Of a stretch of DNA of 64,000 nucleotides, positions 17,400-27,201 are shown one piece after another. A program made the position numbers and the translations under genes. Origin of the DNA: Rhodospirillales bacterium (lineage in GTDB: Bacteria; Pseudomonadota; Alphaproteobacteria; Kiloniellales; JACOMY01); assembly GCA_014324045.1 (NCBI GenBank), contig JACOMY010000002.1:1-64000 (forward strand), in the 5' to 3' direction. A model generated the notes under the pieces. The model saw only the letters and a program-made list of their open reading frames with translations, was not told the origin of the DNA and did not search any database. Position 1 is the stretch's first letter, and each line of letters starts with the position of its first letter.

Positions 17400-18203
17400 A
17401 TGCTGGTGCGGGAAGGAGTTAAGCGAATAGGAACGGAGGATTCGATCGGAGAAGAATTTGATTGGCAGTGTTATCTCGATAACTGGATCTATAGACTACC
17501 AAACAGGGAATCCTTGGAATCTTTTAAGATTTTGATAAATCACGTCTCGAAGACAGGCGGCTGGACGCTTAATAAATTTTGCCGAAGCCTTTTCGATACA
17601 AACAACGTCCGTGTTGTTATCATGCCGCTAGATAAATGCTTTAATGGAAAAATCACGCTAGATTTTTCCCATCGCAAGAACTTAAAATTGCCGCTTTATT
17701 TCTACGAGGCTCTCTCCAATAAATGCTTATACCTGTCGATGGTTAGATATCCGGTCGACCGTTTGATCTCAAAATATAAAGCAGACTGCAGAAATGCGCA
17801 AAACAGGGTAGGAATGTCATCAGAGGCCTCGATCTTCCCGATTGGTTAGGACAAATCTGTTTAAAATATAACAAGGAATTTTTGATGAAGTGCATAGCGC
17901 ATACAAACGACTTTGCAAAATCAGTCGAAATTATAGATCGTCACTATATTTCCATTTACACAGCAGGACAAACCGATCGAATGTTAGAACTTGTTGCAAA
18001 ATTCTACGAAAAGGACTATATTTTAATCAAATAACGTATCGGCGCCTATGGATCCGGAACTGAGGGCTGATTTGTCCAAGCATTAAGAAAGCTATTTCGA
18101 GAAAGAAATGGCGTCTGTAAACTTTGTCGAAAAACGCTTCGAAAAACAACTGCAAGAGTTGGAGAGGCTCACGCCGGACCGCCGATCCGCCATCGCCAGC
18201 TAA
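17400..18203 (+). pseudogene. sulfotransferase, multiply disrupted
   Basis: The first piece (17400-17849) has the PAPS 5'-phosphate loop in INHVSKTGGWTLNKF and the 3'-phosphate loop in SMVRYPVDRLISKYK, as in heparan-sulfate-type sulfotransferases. Translation then continues in a second frame (RGLDLPDWLGQICLKYN through KFYEKDYILIK, stop 18032-18034). A third frame (NNVSAPMDPELRADLSKH, stop at 18084-18086, then SYFEKEMASVNFVEKR to the stop at 18201-18203) carries the C-terminus. That makes two frameshifts and an in-frame stop, so the gene is dead. The DNA is much more AT-rich than its neighbours, which suggests acquisition by transfer. Confidence 0.8.
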
Positions 18204-18284
18204 ACCTGCACCTACCGGGCGCAGGTATTCGACCGCAGCAATACGCAGCAGCCTTTGCCCGCTCGGCCGTCATATCGGCCTCCT

Positions 18285-19255
18285 TCACGTCTCAACAGGA
18301 CCGCCCGGAAGATCGTCTTCGATATAGGCTTCGACGATTGCATCGATGCTCTCGTCCGGCGTCAGGCCGGCAGCCAACGCGCGCTGCCAGGTCACGCCGC
18401 CGGGCCAGGACAGCACCAGCGACTGCACCACGGGATCCGGATCCCAAGAGATACGGTCTGTGGCGCTGGCACTGGCAAAACGCTTCAGGGCCCCCACCTG
18501 TTCGGCCACGGTGACGGTGATGCCGGGCAGATTCATCACCCGGCCGGGACCGAATGCCGGCGGCGGCAGAACCGCACCGGCGATCAAGCCGGCGACCGCC
18601 CGCCGAGGCGAGATGACGGCCACCTTGCTGTCGGGCGAAACCGGGCAGATGCTGGCCCCTGGCCAGACAGCGGCTCGCGCAGAATGCCGCTAACGAAACT
18701 GGAGGCCGCCTTGTTCGGCTTGCCCGGCCGCATTACTACGGTCGGCAGCCGCAGCGAGCGGCTATCGATCGAGCCGCGGCGCGCGAAGTCCTTCACCAAG
18801 ATCTCTCCCACGACTTTCTGACTGCCGTAGGAACTGGCGGGCGTAATCACCGTGTCGTCGTCAACCTTATCTGGCAGATCGCCACCGAAAGCCGCCACGG
18901 AGGATGCGAAGACGAAGCGAGGCGTGTTTCCTGCTGCACGCGCCGCCTGCAGCAGATTGAGCGTTCCCTGCAGATTGACGGTCAGCCCCAGATCCAGATC
19001 GGCCTCGCATTCCCCACTGACGGCAGCCGCCAGATGCCAGACGATATCGATTTTCTCGGCGAACAGCGCGGCAAGCAGAACCCGGTCGGAAATATCGCCG
19101 ATCTTGGCGCTGAGGCGGGCATCCTCAATCGGCGGTGCGACTCGGTCAAGGCTAATCGCCTGAGAAATCGGCCCTAGGTCCGGCGTATCGGCAAGCAAGG
19201 CGGCAATTAGTTTGCGGCCGAGAAATCCGCCTCCGCCGGTAACGAGAATTCTCAT
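18285..19255 (-). pseudogene. NAD-dependent epimerase/dehydrogenase, frameshifted
   Basis: Extended-SDR protein resembling the D-erythronate-dehydrogenase/epimerase group. Seen: MRILVTGGGGFLGRKL at the start, FASSVAAFGG, the catalytic YGSQKVVGE, and RLPTVVMRPGKPNKAAS. After LREPLSGQG the frame changes: the continuation ASICPVSPDSKVAVISPRRA to the stop at 18285 lies one base off. The shift maps to a run of four G near 18655, and one more G restores the frame. Joined length of about 323 residues is normal. AGGAG lies upstream of the ATG at 19255. It diverges from the oxidoreductase at 19539. True mutation or sequencing indel cannot be told apart here. Confidence 0.8.
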
Positions 19256-19538
19256 GACATCATTTCGCTCTCTCCTGCTTCGCCGACCGGCCGGCCCGGG
19301 CGTCACTCAATCCGGTGCCCCCCATGGTCAGAGCTCATAGAAGGAGGGTCGCGGCGACTTGGCAAAGTATGAGGGGATGACAGGACAGCAAGGCTGACCT
19401 ATGTCACGAAACAAATGTCGCAACAATGTGACTTGGCCTTTGCCAGAGAAGCGAAGCTGCGACACGATGGGCAGGATTGTCTGCACCAATGCAGTGCGCC
19501 CTGGCTCGGGGTACCGCGCCAGCCTTTGAGGAATAGCC

Positions 19539-22500
19539 ATGCCGGATGCAAGCCTTGGTCTAGACGACAAGTATACGCTTGAGAGCGGCCGTATTTTCCT
19601 GACCGGAATTCAGGCCCTGGTCCGCCTGCCGATGATGCAGCAGCAGCGGGACCGCGCTCAGGGACTGAACACCGGCGGCTACATCACAGGCTATCGCGGC
19701 TCACCCTTGGGCGGACTGGATCAACAGCTTTGGAAGACGAAGCGCTTGCTGGATCGCAACAACATCGTCTTCCGGCCTGGCCTGAACGAGGACCTAGCGG
19801 CAACTGCCATCTGGGGCACCCAGCAATCCAACCTCTTCGGCGACTCGACCGTCGATGGCGTCTACGCCATGTGGTACGGCAAGGGGCCGGGCGTCGATCG
19901 CTGCGGCGACGTCTTCCGCCACGGTAATCTAGCCGGCAGTTCCAAGCACGGCGGCGTCCTGCTGCTGGCCGGCGACGACCATGCCGCCAAGTCCTCAACC
20001 GCCGCGCACCAGTGCGAGTATGCCTTCATGGATGCCATGGTTCCGACCTTGGCCCCGGCCGGCGTGCAGGAATTCTTGGATCTGGGCCTCTACGGCTGGG
20101 CGCTGTCACGCTATTCGGGCTGTTGGGTCGGCTTCAAGTGCGTCGGCGAGACAGCGGAGGCCGCCTCCTCCTGCCTGGTCGATCCGGAGCGTATCGCGAT
20201 CCGCGAGCCGGACGACTTCGAGATGCCGACCGAGGGGCTCAACATTCGCTGGAACGGCGCGCTGGACATGATGAACCAGGAAGCGCGGCATCATTATCAG
20301 AAGCTTTATGCAGCGCTGGCCTTCGCCCGTGCCAACCGCCTGAACCGCACAGTGATCGACTCCCCCAAGCGGCGCATCGGCATCGTCTCGGCCGGTAAGT
20401 CCTACCTGGATGTTTGCCAAGTCCTGGACGATCTGGGCATCGACGGGACACTGGCGACGGAGATCGGGATCAGCCTCTACAAGGTCGGTATGGTCTGGCC
20501 CTTGGAGCGTGACGGCATCCGCGCCTTCGCCGAAGGCCTGGACGAGATCCTGGTGGTCGAGGAGAAGCGGGCCGTCATCGAGAATCAGATCAAGGAACAG
20601 CTCTATAATTGGCGCGCGGATGTGCGCCCGCATGTGGTCGGCAAGTTCGACGAAGATAACCAGTTGATCCTGCCTGCAAATGGCGAACTGACCCCCGCCC
20701 GCATAGCCCGCGTCATCGCCGCCCGCATAGCCCGCTTCCACGACAGCCCGCGGATCGCCGAGCGGCTGGCCTTTCTCGACAGCAAGGAGAAAGATCTGCA
20801 CGCCGAGCCGGAGACCTTCAAGCGCATTCCGACCTTCTGTTCCGGCTGCCCGCACAACAGCTCGACCAAGGTGCCCGACGGCAGCCGTGCCCTCGCCGGC
20901 ATCGGCTGCCATTACATGGTCCAATGGATGGACCGCAACACCGAGACCTTCACCCAAATGGGCGGCGAAGGCGTGACATGGGTGGGCCAAGCCCCCTTCT
21001 CCAAAACCAAGCATGTCTTCGCCAATCTGGGCGACGGCACCTATGAGCATTCCGGCTTGCTGGCGATCCGCCAGGCGGTCGCAGCCGGCGTCAATATCAC
21101 CTACAAAATCCTCTTCAACGACGCGGTCGCCATGACCGGCGGCCAACCGGTGGCAAGCAACTTGAGCCCCGCCTCGATCAGTCGCCAGATTGCCGCCGAG
21201 GGTGTGGGCGCGATCGTCGTCGTCACCGACGAACCGGACAAGTACCCGCTGGGCACCGACTGGGCACCCAGCGTGACCATCGAACATCGTAGCCAGTTGG
21301 AGACTGTGCAACTGCGCCTGCGCGCGCTGCCCGGCGTCACCGCAATCATCTACGACCAAACCTGCGCTGCCGAGAAGCGACGGCGTCGCAAGCGTGGCCT
21401 CTATCCCGACCCGCCCAAGCGGGCCTTCATCAACGAAGCCGTCTGCGAAGGCTGCGGCGATTGCTCGCTACAATCCAACTGCGTATCGGTGGTGCCGGTG
21501 GAAACCGACTTCGGCCGCAAGCGTGCGGTCGATCAGTCCAGCTGCAACAAGGACTTTTCCTGCATCGACGGTTTCTGCCCCTCCTTCGTCACCGTGCATG
21601 GCGGCAGGCTCAAACGCAAGAGGCCCAAACAGGCCCACAAACAGGCAAAGGAGTTCGCCGCCTGGGAAACCCTGCCAGAGCCCAGTCTGCCGACTCTCGA
21701 CCGGCCCTACAATGTCCTGGTAACCGGGATCGGCGGGACTGGTGTGGTGACTATCGGCGCCCTGCTGGGTATGGCGGCGCACATCGAAGGACGCGGCTGC
21801 TCGATCCTGGATCAGACAGGCCTCGCCCAGAAGGGCGGTGCGGTCATGAGCCATGTCCGTATCGCCGAAACGCCTGAGCAGCTGAGCGCGGTGCGCATCG
21901 CAGCAGGCGGGGCCGATGTGATGCTGGGCTGCGACCTAGTGGTCTCTGCCTCGGCCGAGGCCCGTGGCACGCTGGACGAGGCCCGCAGCCGGGCCATCGT
22001 CAACAGCTACGAGCAGGTCACCGGCGACTTCGCCCGCAACCCCGATCTTTCGGTTCCCGGTAAGCGCCTGGCCGGGCAAGTTCGCCGATCGGTCGGCGAC
22101 ACGCACTTTGAACTGGTGGATGCCCACGGTCTAGCCACTGCTCTGATGGGCGACTCCATCGCCACCAACCTCTTTATGCTGGGCTTTGCCTGGCAGCGAG
22201 GCTTCGTGCCGGTCGGCGAGGCCGCCTTGATGCAGGCTGTCGAGTTGAACAAGGTTGCCATCGACTTCAACAAGCAGGCATTCCTTTGGGGCCGACGCGC
22301 CGCTCATAACCTCGCCGCCGTGCAAAGGGTAGCCTTCGGAACCCCGGAGCAAACCAGCGCAAAAGAACCTGAGACCGACGGATTGGAGGCGTTGATTTCC
22401 CGCCGCGTTCGCTTCCTGACCGACTATCAGAATGCCAAGCTGGCGCAACGCTACCGCCAGTTGGTGGAGCGCGTAGCGTCGGCTGAACGGGCCAAGACCC

Positions 22501-23042
22501 CCGATCTCACCGGCCTGGCCGAAGCTGCGGCCCGCTACTACGCCAAGCTTTTGGCCATCAAGGACGAGTACGAGGTCGCGCGCCTCTATAGCGACCCCAG
22601 CTTTCAGGCCAAGCTGGAAGAGACCTTCGAGGGAGACATAAAGCTCAGCGTCCACCTCGCCCCGCCGCTGTTCTCCAAGCGTGACCCGCGAACCGGCCAT
22701 CTCATGAAGCGCGAATACGGTCCCTGGATCTTTAGGGTTTTCAGTCTGCTGGCCCGCCTACGCGGCTTGCGCGGCACCGCCTTCGACCTCTTCGGCCACA
22801 CCCAGGAACGGCGCAGCGAGCGGCAGTTGATCGATGACTACGAGGCCCTCGTCACTAAGGTCCTGGCGGACCTGGAACCGGGCAACCACCAGACGGCGGT
22901 CGCCCTGCTTTCTCTGCCGGAGAAGATCAGAGGCTACGGTCACGTCAAGGAAGCCAATGTTGTTGCGGTCAAGCAGGAGGAGGAGGCGCTGCTTGCCCGC
23001 TTGCAGGGCGCAGAAACGCCGCCGGCCATCGCCGCGGAATAG
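19539..23042 (+). CDS. indolepyruvate ferredoxin oxidoreductase family protein (fused subunits)
   Basis: Large thiamine-diphosphate enzyme predicted to oxidatively decarboxylate aryl or branched 2-oxo acids to acyl-CoA, passing electrons to ferredoxin. 1167 residues fuse the alpha-like part (pyrimidine-binding start GYITGYRGSPLGG and TPP-binding AGIGCHYMVQWMDRN, NLGDGTYEHSG) with a gamma-like domain (VTGIGGTGVVTIGALLGMAAH). Between them lie cysteine motifs: FCSGCPHNS, then CEGCGDCSLQSNC and CNKDFSCIDGFC, which suit iron-sulfur clusters. This one-chain form is typical of proteobacteria. AGGA lies upstream of the ATG. Single-gene unit; the acyl-CoA transferase at 25.8 kb could work in related acid degradation, but that is inference. 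Confidence 0.92.
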   Translation: MPDASLGLDDKYTLESGRIFLTGIQALVRLPMMQQQRDRAQGLNTGGYITGYRGSPLGGLDQQLWKTKRLLDRNNIVFRPGLNEDLAATAIWGTQQSNLFGDSTVDGVYAMWYGKGPGVDRCGDVFRHGNLAGSSKHGGVLLLAGDDHAAKSSTAAHQCEYAFMDAMVPTLAPAGVQEFLDLGLYGWALSRYSGCWVGFKCVGETAEAASSCLVDPERIAIREPDDFEMPTEGLNIRWNGALDMMNQEARHHYQKLYAALAFARANRLNRTVIDSPKRRIGIVSAGKSYLDVCQVLDDLGIDGTLATEIGISLYKVGMVWPLERDGIRAFAEGLDEILVVEEKRAVIENQIKEQLYNWRADVRPHVVGKFDEDNQLILPANGELTPARIARVIAARIARFHDSPRIAERLAFLDSKEKDLHAEPETFKRIPTFCSGCPHNSSTKVPDGSRALAGIGCHYMVQWMDRNTETFTQMGGEGVTWVGQAPFSKTKHVFANLGDGTYEHSGLLAIRQAVAAGVNITYKILFNDAVAMTGGQPVASNLSPASISRQIAAEGVGAIVVVTDEPDKYPLGTDWAPSVTIEHRSQLETVQLRLRALPGVTAIIYDQTCAAEKRRRRKRGLYPDPPKRAFINEAVCEGCGDCSLQSNCVSVVPVETDFGRKRAVDQSSCNKDFSCIDGFCPSFVTVHGGRLKRKRPKQAHKQAKEFAAWETLPEPSLPTLDRPYNVLVTGIGGTGVVTIGALLGMAAHIEGRGCSILDQTGLAQKGGAVMSHVRIAETPEQLSAVRIAAGGADVMLGCDLVVSASAEARGTLDEARSRAIVNSYEQVTGDFARNPDLSVPGKRLAGQVRRSVGDTHFELVDAHGLATALMGDSIATNLFMLGFAWQRGFVPVGEAALMQAVELNKVAIDFNKQAFLWGRRAAHNLAAVQRVAFGTPEQTSAKEPETDGLEALISRRVRFLTDYQNAKLAQRYRQLVERVASAERAKTPDLTGLAEAAARYYAKLLAIKDEYEVARLYSDPSFQAKLEETFEGDIKLSVHLAPPLFSKRDPRTGHLMKREYGPWIFRVFSLLARLRGLRGTAFDLFGHTQERRSERQLIDDYEALVTKVLADLEPGNHQTAVALLSLPEKIRGYGHVKEANVVAVKQEEEALLARLQGAETPPAIAAE

Positions 23043-23617
23043 AATGCGGCACGCTCAAGGTCTCCCTCGGCGCTGTAGAGGCAGATATCACACCCGTTGA
23101 GTCAACTTTACCGCCCCGCCTCTTTGCCAATGAGGATCTATACCAAAGACAGAGATCCTGAACAAGAGGGACGGCGCCCAGAGGGGGCGAAGAAGAAATG
23201 GCACGACCGGACGTTCTATCGGCTGTGTGAGCCTGGCGGCTTTCCGGGTTCCTTTTCGTTTATGGGCTCAGCGGGGGTCTCCTAGCCGATGTAAGGAAGA
23301 GTGTGACTGCCCCCTACCCGAGCGGGTCCATCGCGCACTTCCCGAGCTGCCGTGACCTGCCGGGCAAGTCCGAGCCGGGTATCGGCAAATCTCTTGACCT
23401 TGGGCGGACGGGGCACCTACGAAGACGAAGAGTAAGAGTTCGCCCCTTTACCCTCACCGGTCCGGCGGAAGCGATCGAAGCAGTGTGCTTGCAGTGTCGC
23501 TAGCACCGGGCGCCGTCAAAGCCGCATCAGACAAAATACACGCACCGCGCGAACCGGCAGGCAAAAGCCGCACGATCGAGAAGGCGACGCCGTTTAAGGC
23601 AAGATATCAGGCCATCC
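23043..23617. other. intergenic, no gene recognised
   Basis: 575 nt without a coding sequence I can support. Short open frames here have no family resemblance. On the minus strand, GGCTAGGAGACCCC near 23275-23288 recalls part of a cobalamin-riboswitch box, but the remaining conserved parts and a suitable downstream gene are missing. No terminator with a T-run was seen after the oxidoreductase. Confidence 0.5.
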
Positions 23618-24658
23618 ATGACGAAATTCGACCGGCTTCTCGAAAACCGTCCCTGGCTTCTGGCCGATGGAGCGACCGGAACCAATCTCTTCCTCCGCGG
23701 GCTGGAGCAAGGCGAGGCGCCGGAATTCTGGAATCTTGAGGCGCCAAGCAAGGTGCGCGCGCACTACCGGGACTTCATCGGAGCCGGGTCGGACCTGGTG
23801 CTGGCCAATTCCTTCGGCGGCACGGCCAATCGTCTGAAGCTGCATAAGGCCGAGAACCGCGTCTATGAGATCAATCGCGCCGCCACCGAACTGCTGCGCA
23901 GCGAGGTAGAGGCGGCCGGCCGGGAGGTCCTGGTGGCCGGATCTATCGGCCCAACAGGCGACCTCTTCGTTCCCTTGGGACCGCTGGAGCACGAGTCCGC
24001 CGCCGCCGCCTTCGCAGAGCAGGCAAAGGCCTTGGCCGACGGCGGTGCCGACCTGCTGTGGATCGAGACCCTTTCCAGCATCGAAGAGATCCGCGCTGCC
24101 GTCGAAGGCGCCGCCGCTGCCGGCTTGCCGATCGTTGCCACCCTCTCCTTCGACACCAACGGGCGCACCATGATGGGCGTCACCCCGGCGGACTGGGCCG
24201 CACTGGCCCACGATCTGGCCGTACCGCTGGCCGCCTACGGTGCCAATTGCGGCACCGGCGCCGCGGAACTGGTGGCAACCCTTCTCAGCCTGAGAGAAGC
24301 GGCGCAGCCGGGCGACCGGCTGGTGGCCAAGGCCAACTGCGGCATCCCGCAGTGGGTCGAGGGCTCGATCCGCTACGACGGCACGCCGGCGCTGATGGCC
24401 GACTATGGGCGCCTGGCGCTCGATGCCGGCGCCAGCATCGTCGGCGGCTGCTGCGGCACCGGGGTGGCGCATCTAGTGGCCATCCGCGAGGCCCTGGAGC
24501 AGCATGAGAAGGGCAGGCCGCCAAGTCTGGAAGAGGTTGCCCAGCGCCTCGGCAGCCTGTCCAAGACGGCGCTTTCGCTCGCCGGCAAGGCCGGCGAAGA
24601 AGAAGGTGGCGGGAGTAGGCGCAGACGGCCGCGCCGGCGCGGGCGCCCCTCCTTCTAG
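23618..24658 (+). CDS. homocysteine S-methyltransferase family protein (betaine-homocysteine type)
   Basis: Zinc-dependent methyltransferase predicted to form methionine from homocysteine, in this alphaproteobacterial subgroup probably with glycine betaine as donor. Seen: LADGATGTNLFLRGL at the start, ANSFGGTANRL, the first zinc cysteine in GANCGTGA and the cysteine pair in VGGCCGTG. After about residue 300 it ends in a glycine/arginine-rich basic tail (GSRRRRPRRRGRPSF), which is not part of the catalytic fold. 346 residues. The betaine transporter genes at 61-64 kb would fit such use, though they are far away. Confidence 0.82.
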   Translation: MTKFDRLLENRPWLLADGATGTNLFLRGLEQGEAPEFWNLEAPSKVRAHYRDFIGAGSDLVLANSFGGTANRLKLHKAENRVYEINRAATELLRSEVEAAGREVLVAGSIGPTGDLFVPLGPLEHESAAAAFAEQAKALADGGADLLWIETLSSIEEIRAAVEGAAAAGLPIVATLSFDTNGRTMMGVTPADWAALAHDLAVPLAAYGANCGTGAAELVATLLSLREAAQPGDRLVAKANCGIPQWVEGSIRYDGTPALMADYGRLALDAGASIVGGCCGTGVAHLVAIREALEQHEKGRPPSLEEVAQRLGSLSKTALSLAGKAGEEEGGGSRRRRPRRRGRPSF

Positions 24659-24707
24659 TGCGGTGGTCGGCTCATCTGCCAAACGGCGAACCTGAGCGGA
24701 GGAAACG

Positions 24708-25514
24708 GTGAACGATCCCAAGTCCCAATGTTACGCCCTATGGATCGGCGAGCGACTGCCGCCCTTGGCGCGGGCCTGTCTCGGATCTTTCCTGAGGTTC
24801 GGCCACCGGGTGGTGCTGTACAGCTATGGGCCGCTGGCCGGCCTGCCCGACGGCATCGAGATGAAGGACGCGGCCTCGGTGGTGCCGCCAGAGCGGATCG
24901 TCCGTCACGCCAAGACGAAGAGCCCCGCGCTCTTCTCAAACTACTTCCGTTATAAGCTCCTGGAGCGGGCAGCAGGTTATTGGATCGATTGCGATCTCTA
25001 CTGCATCCGCCCGCTGTCGATTGCGGAGAACCCCGTCTTCGGCTGGCAGGACCGTCAACACATCAACGGCGCGGTCTTGCGCTTCGATGCCGGCTCTAGG
25101 CTGCTTGCCAGCCTCACGGCCCTTTACGAGGACAAGGAGCCAGCTTTCCCCTGGGTAACGCGCAAAAACAGGCTGCGTGCACAACTGAAGTCCCTGATGA
25201 CCGGCCAGCCGACGATCGCGCATCTGCCTTGGGGTTCCTTGGGGCCCAATGCCATCACCTATCTGGCCAAGCAACAGGGTCAGGCGGAACGGGCCCAGCC
25301 GACGGACGTTTTCTACCCTCTACCGTGGGAACGAGCGCAGCACTTGGCCGAGGCCGGCTTCGACCTGGATCGCTTCATCGCACCGACGAGCCTGACGATC
25401 CATCTCTGGAACGAGGCCATCGGTCCCAAGCGCGACAAACCGGACCCGGGGAGTTTCCTTGCGCGTCTCTACCGCGAGGCAGACGGCGGCCCACCTGCGT
25501 TCACGGTGGCTTGA
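24708..25514 (+). CDS. glycosyltransferase with DXD motif (GT32/alpha-1,4-type)
   Basis: Cytoplasmic GT-A-type glycosyltransferase; sugar and acceptor unknown. Seen: SNYFRYKLLERAAGYWIDCDLYC, in which DCD is the metal/nucleotide-sugar DXD motif, and a C-terminal HLWNE as in capsular-polysaccharide and alpha-1,4-glycosyltransferases. 268 residues. GTG start with GGAGG 8-9 nt upstream. Follows the methyltransferase by 49 nt, so may share its transcript. Sulfotransferases within 10 kb on both sides hint at a sulfated surface glycan, but this is inference. Confidence 0.78.
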   Translation: MNDPKSQCYALWIGERLPPLARACLGSFLRFGHRVVLYSYGPLAGLPDGIEMKDAASVVPPERIVRHAKTKSPALFSNYFRYKLLERAAGYWIDCDLYCIRPLSIAENPVFGWQDRQHINGAVLRFDAGSRLLASLTALYEDKEPAFPWVTRKNRLRAQLKSLMTGQPTIAHLPWGSLGPNAITYLAKQQGQAERAQPTDVFYPLPWERAQHLAEAGFDLDRFIAPTSLTIHLWNEAIGPKRDKPDPGSFLARLYREADGGPPAFTVA

Positions 25515-25785
25515 CCGCAAGCGCGGGGCTTGGACGCTGTAGCTGCTCTCCCGATTCCCTTCGCCATGATGCCGGTGTTCCCGGTGATCCTACTTGGACG
25601 TCTCAGCCTGCGCCTTGGCCTGCTATAGCGCCGCCTTCTGGCAGGAGACTGGCCGGCTGGTCTTAGATTGTTAGCCTGCCGATTATCTTTGACCTTCCGG
25701 GTCAGCCTGTAAGAGCTTAGTGCCACGTGAACGCTAGCGGTCTCCATCCTCCGACCGCCGGTCACGACGAAGCGGGAGGTTATCC

Positions 25786-27012
25786 TTGAGCGACGCGCCG
25801 ACCGGCCCCTTGGCCGGCCTCAAAGTGCTGGACCTGACCCGGATCTTGGCGGGGCCAACCTGCACCCAACTCTTGGGCGATCTGGGCTGCGACGTGATCA
25901 AGGTGGAGCGTCCCGGCGAAGGCGACGACACGCGCAAATGGGGACCGCCCTACCTGCCGCACGCCGACGGCAGCCCCAGCGGCACTGCCGCCTACTACCT
26001 CTCCAGCAACCGCAACAAACGCTCGATCACGATCGACATCGCCAAGCCGGAAGGCCAGGCCCTGATCCGCCGCCTGGCCCAAGGCTGCGACATCGTCGTG
26101 GAGAACTTCAAGGTCGGCGGACTGACCAAGTACGGTCTGGACTACTTCGCCCTTAAGGCGGTAAAGCCCGACATCGTCTACTGCTCTGTGACCGGCTTCG
26201 GCCAGACCGGTCCCTACGCGGGCAGAGCCGGCTACGACTACCTGGCCCAAGGCATGGGCGGCATCATGAGCCTGACCGGAGAGATCGACGGCAGCCCCAT
26301 GAAGGTCGGCGTCGGCATCGCCGACGTCATGTGCGGCATGTATGCTGCCGTCGCCACCCTGGCCTCGATCCTGCATCGCGATAAGACTGGTACGGGCCAA
26401 TACATCGACCTCTCGCTGCTGGACACCCAGATCGCCTGGCTGGCGAACGAAGGGCTAAATTACCTGACCTCCGGCGAGATACCGCCGCGGCGCGGGGCGG
26501 AGCACCCTAACATCGTCCCCTATTCCACCCTGCCGACGGCCGACGGCTACTTTATCCTGGCGGTCGGTAACGACGCACAGTATCGCCGCTTCTGTGCCTT
26601 TGCCGACGCTCCCGAACTCGCCGGCGACCCCCGATTCGTCACCAACAGCGACCGGGTGAACAACCGCACGGCGATCTATGCACTCCTGCCCGAGGTCACG
26701 CGGCGCAAGACCAGCCAAGAGTGGCTGGAGGGCCTGGCGGAGTTGGGTGTGCCGGCTGGGGCCGTGAACAACCTGGCAGAGGTCTTCCACGATCCGCAGG
26801 TATTGGCGCGCAGCATGAAGGTCTCGATGCCCTACCCCGACAGCCCCAAGGGCGAAGTCGACCTGATCGGTAATCCCATCAAGCTATCGGAAACCCCGGT
26901 CACCTACCGCCATACGCCCCCCACCATGGGCCAGCACACGGACGAGGTGCTTGCAGAGATAGGGCTCAGCGCTGAGGAGGTCGCAGCGCTGAAGAACAAG
27001 GGAATCGTCTAA
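25786..27012 (+). CDS. CaiB/BaiF family (class III) CoA-transferase
   Basis: Moves CoA between organic acids through an aspartyl-CoA anhydride. Seen: GPLAGLKVLDLTRILAGP at the N-terminus, DVIKVERPGEGDDTR, RNKRSITID, GRAGYDYLAQGMGGIMSLTG, and the catalytic aspartate in VGVGIADVMCG. 408 residues is typical. The start is a TTG with GGGAGG 6 nt upstream. Substrate cannot be read from sequence; succinyl-CoA-dependent activation of a dicarboxylate or aryl acid is common in this family. Confidence 0.9.
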   Translation: MSDAPTGPLAGLKVLDLTRILAGPTCTQLLGDLGCDVIKVERPGEGDDTRKWGPPYLPHADGSPSGTAAYYLSSNRNKRSITIDIAKPEGQALIRRLAQGCDIVVENFKVGGLTKYGLDYFALKAVKPDIVYCSVTGFGQTGPYAGRAGYDYLAQGMGGIMSLTGEIDGSPMKVGVGIADVMCGMYAAVATLASILHRDKTGTGQYIDLSLLDTQIAWLANEGLNYLTSGEIPPRRGAEHPNIVPYSTLPTADGYFILAVGNDAQYRRFCAFADAPELAGDPRFVTNSDRVNNRTAIYALLPEVTRRKTSQEWLEGLAELGVPAGAVNNLAEVFHDPQVLARSMKVSMPYPDSPKGEVDLIGNPIKLSETPVTYRHTPPTMGQHTDEVLAEIGLSAEEVAALKNKGIV

Positions 27013-27201
27013 GCATCCGGTTGACAGGGCTCTCTCAGGCCTCGGCAGTCTCATCGGCCAGCAAAGCTCCATAAGATCTTCCACTTCTTTCAGTCGGAAC
27101 AGAGGTACCGGACAGACCTGCTGCTGCGACAAGAGACAACCCGTCTTTTCGCGATTAGGAGCGCTTGAGCTTCCAAGGCGGCAGGAGTAAGGGAAAGTAC
27201 G

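Noticed and set aside
23270-23420. Possible cobalamin riboswitch before the homocysteine methyltransferase
   Set aside because: Only fragments recall conserved boxes (GACTGCCCCC on plus, GGCTAGGAGACC on minus), they are on opposite strands, and the remaining conserved parts are missing. A covariance search would decide.
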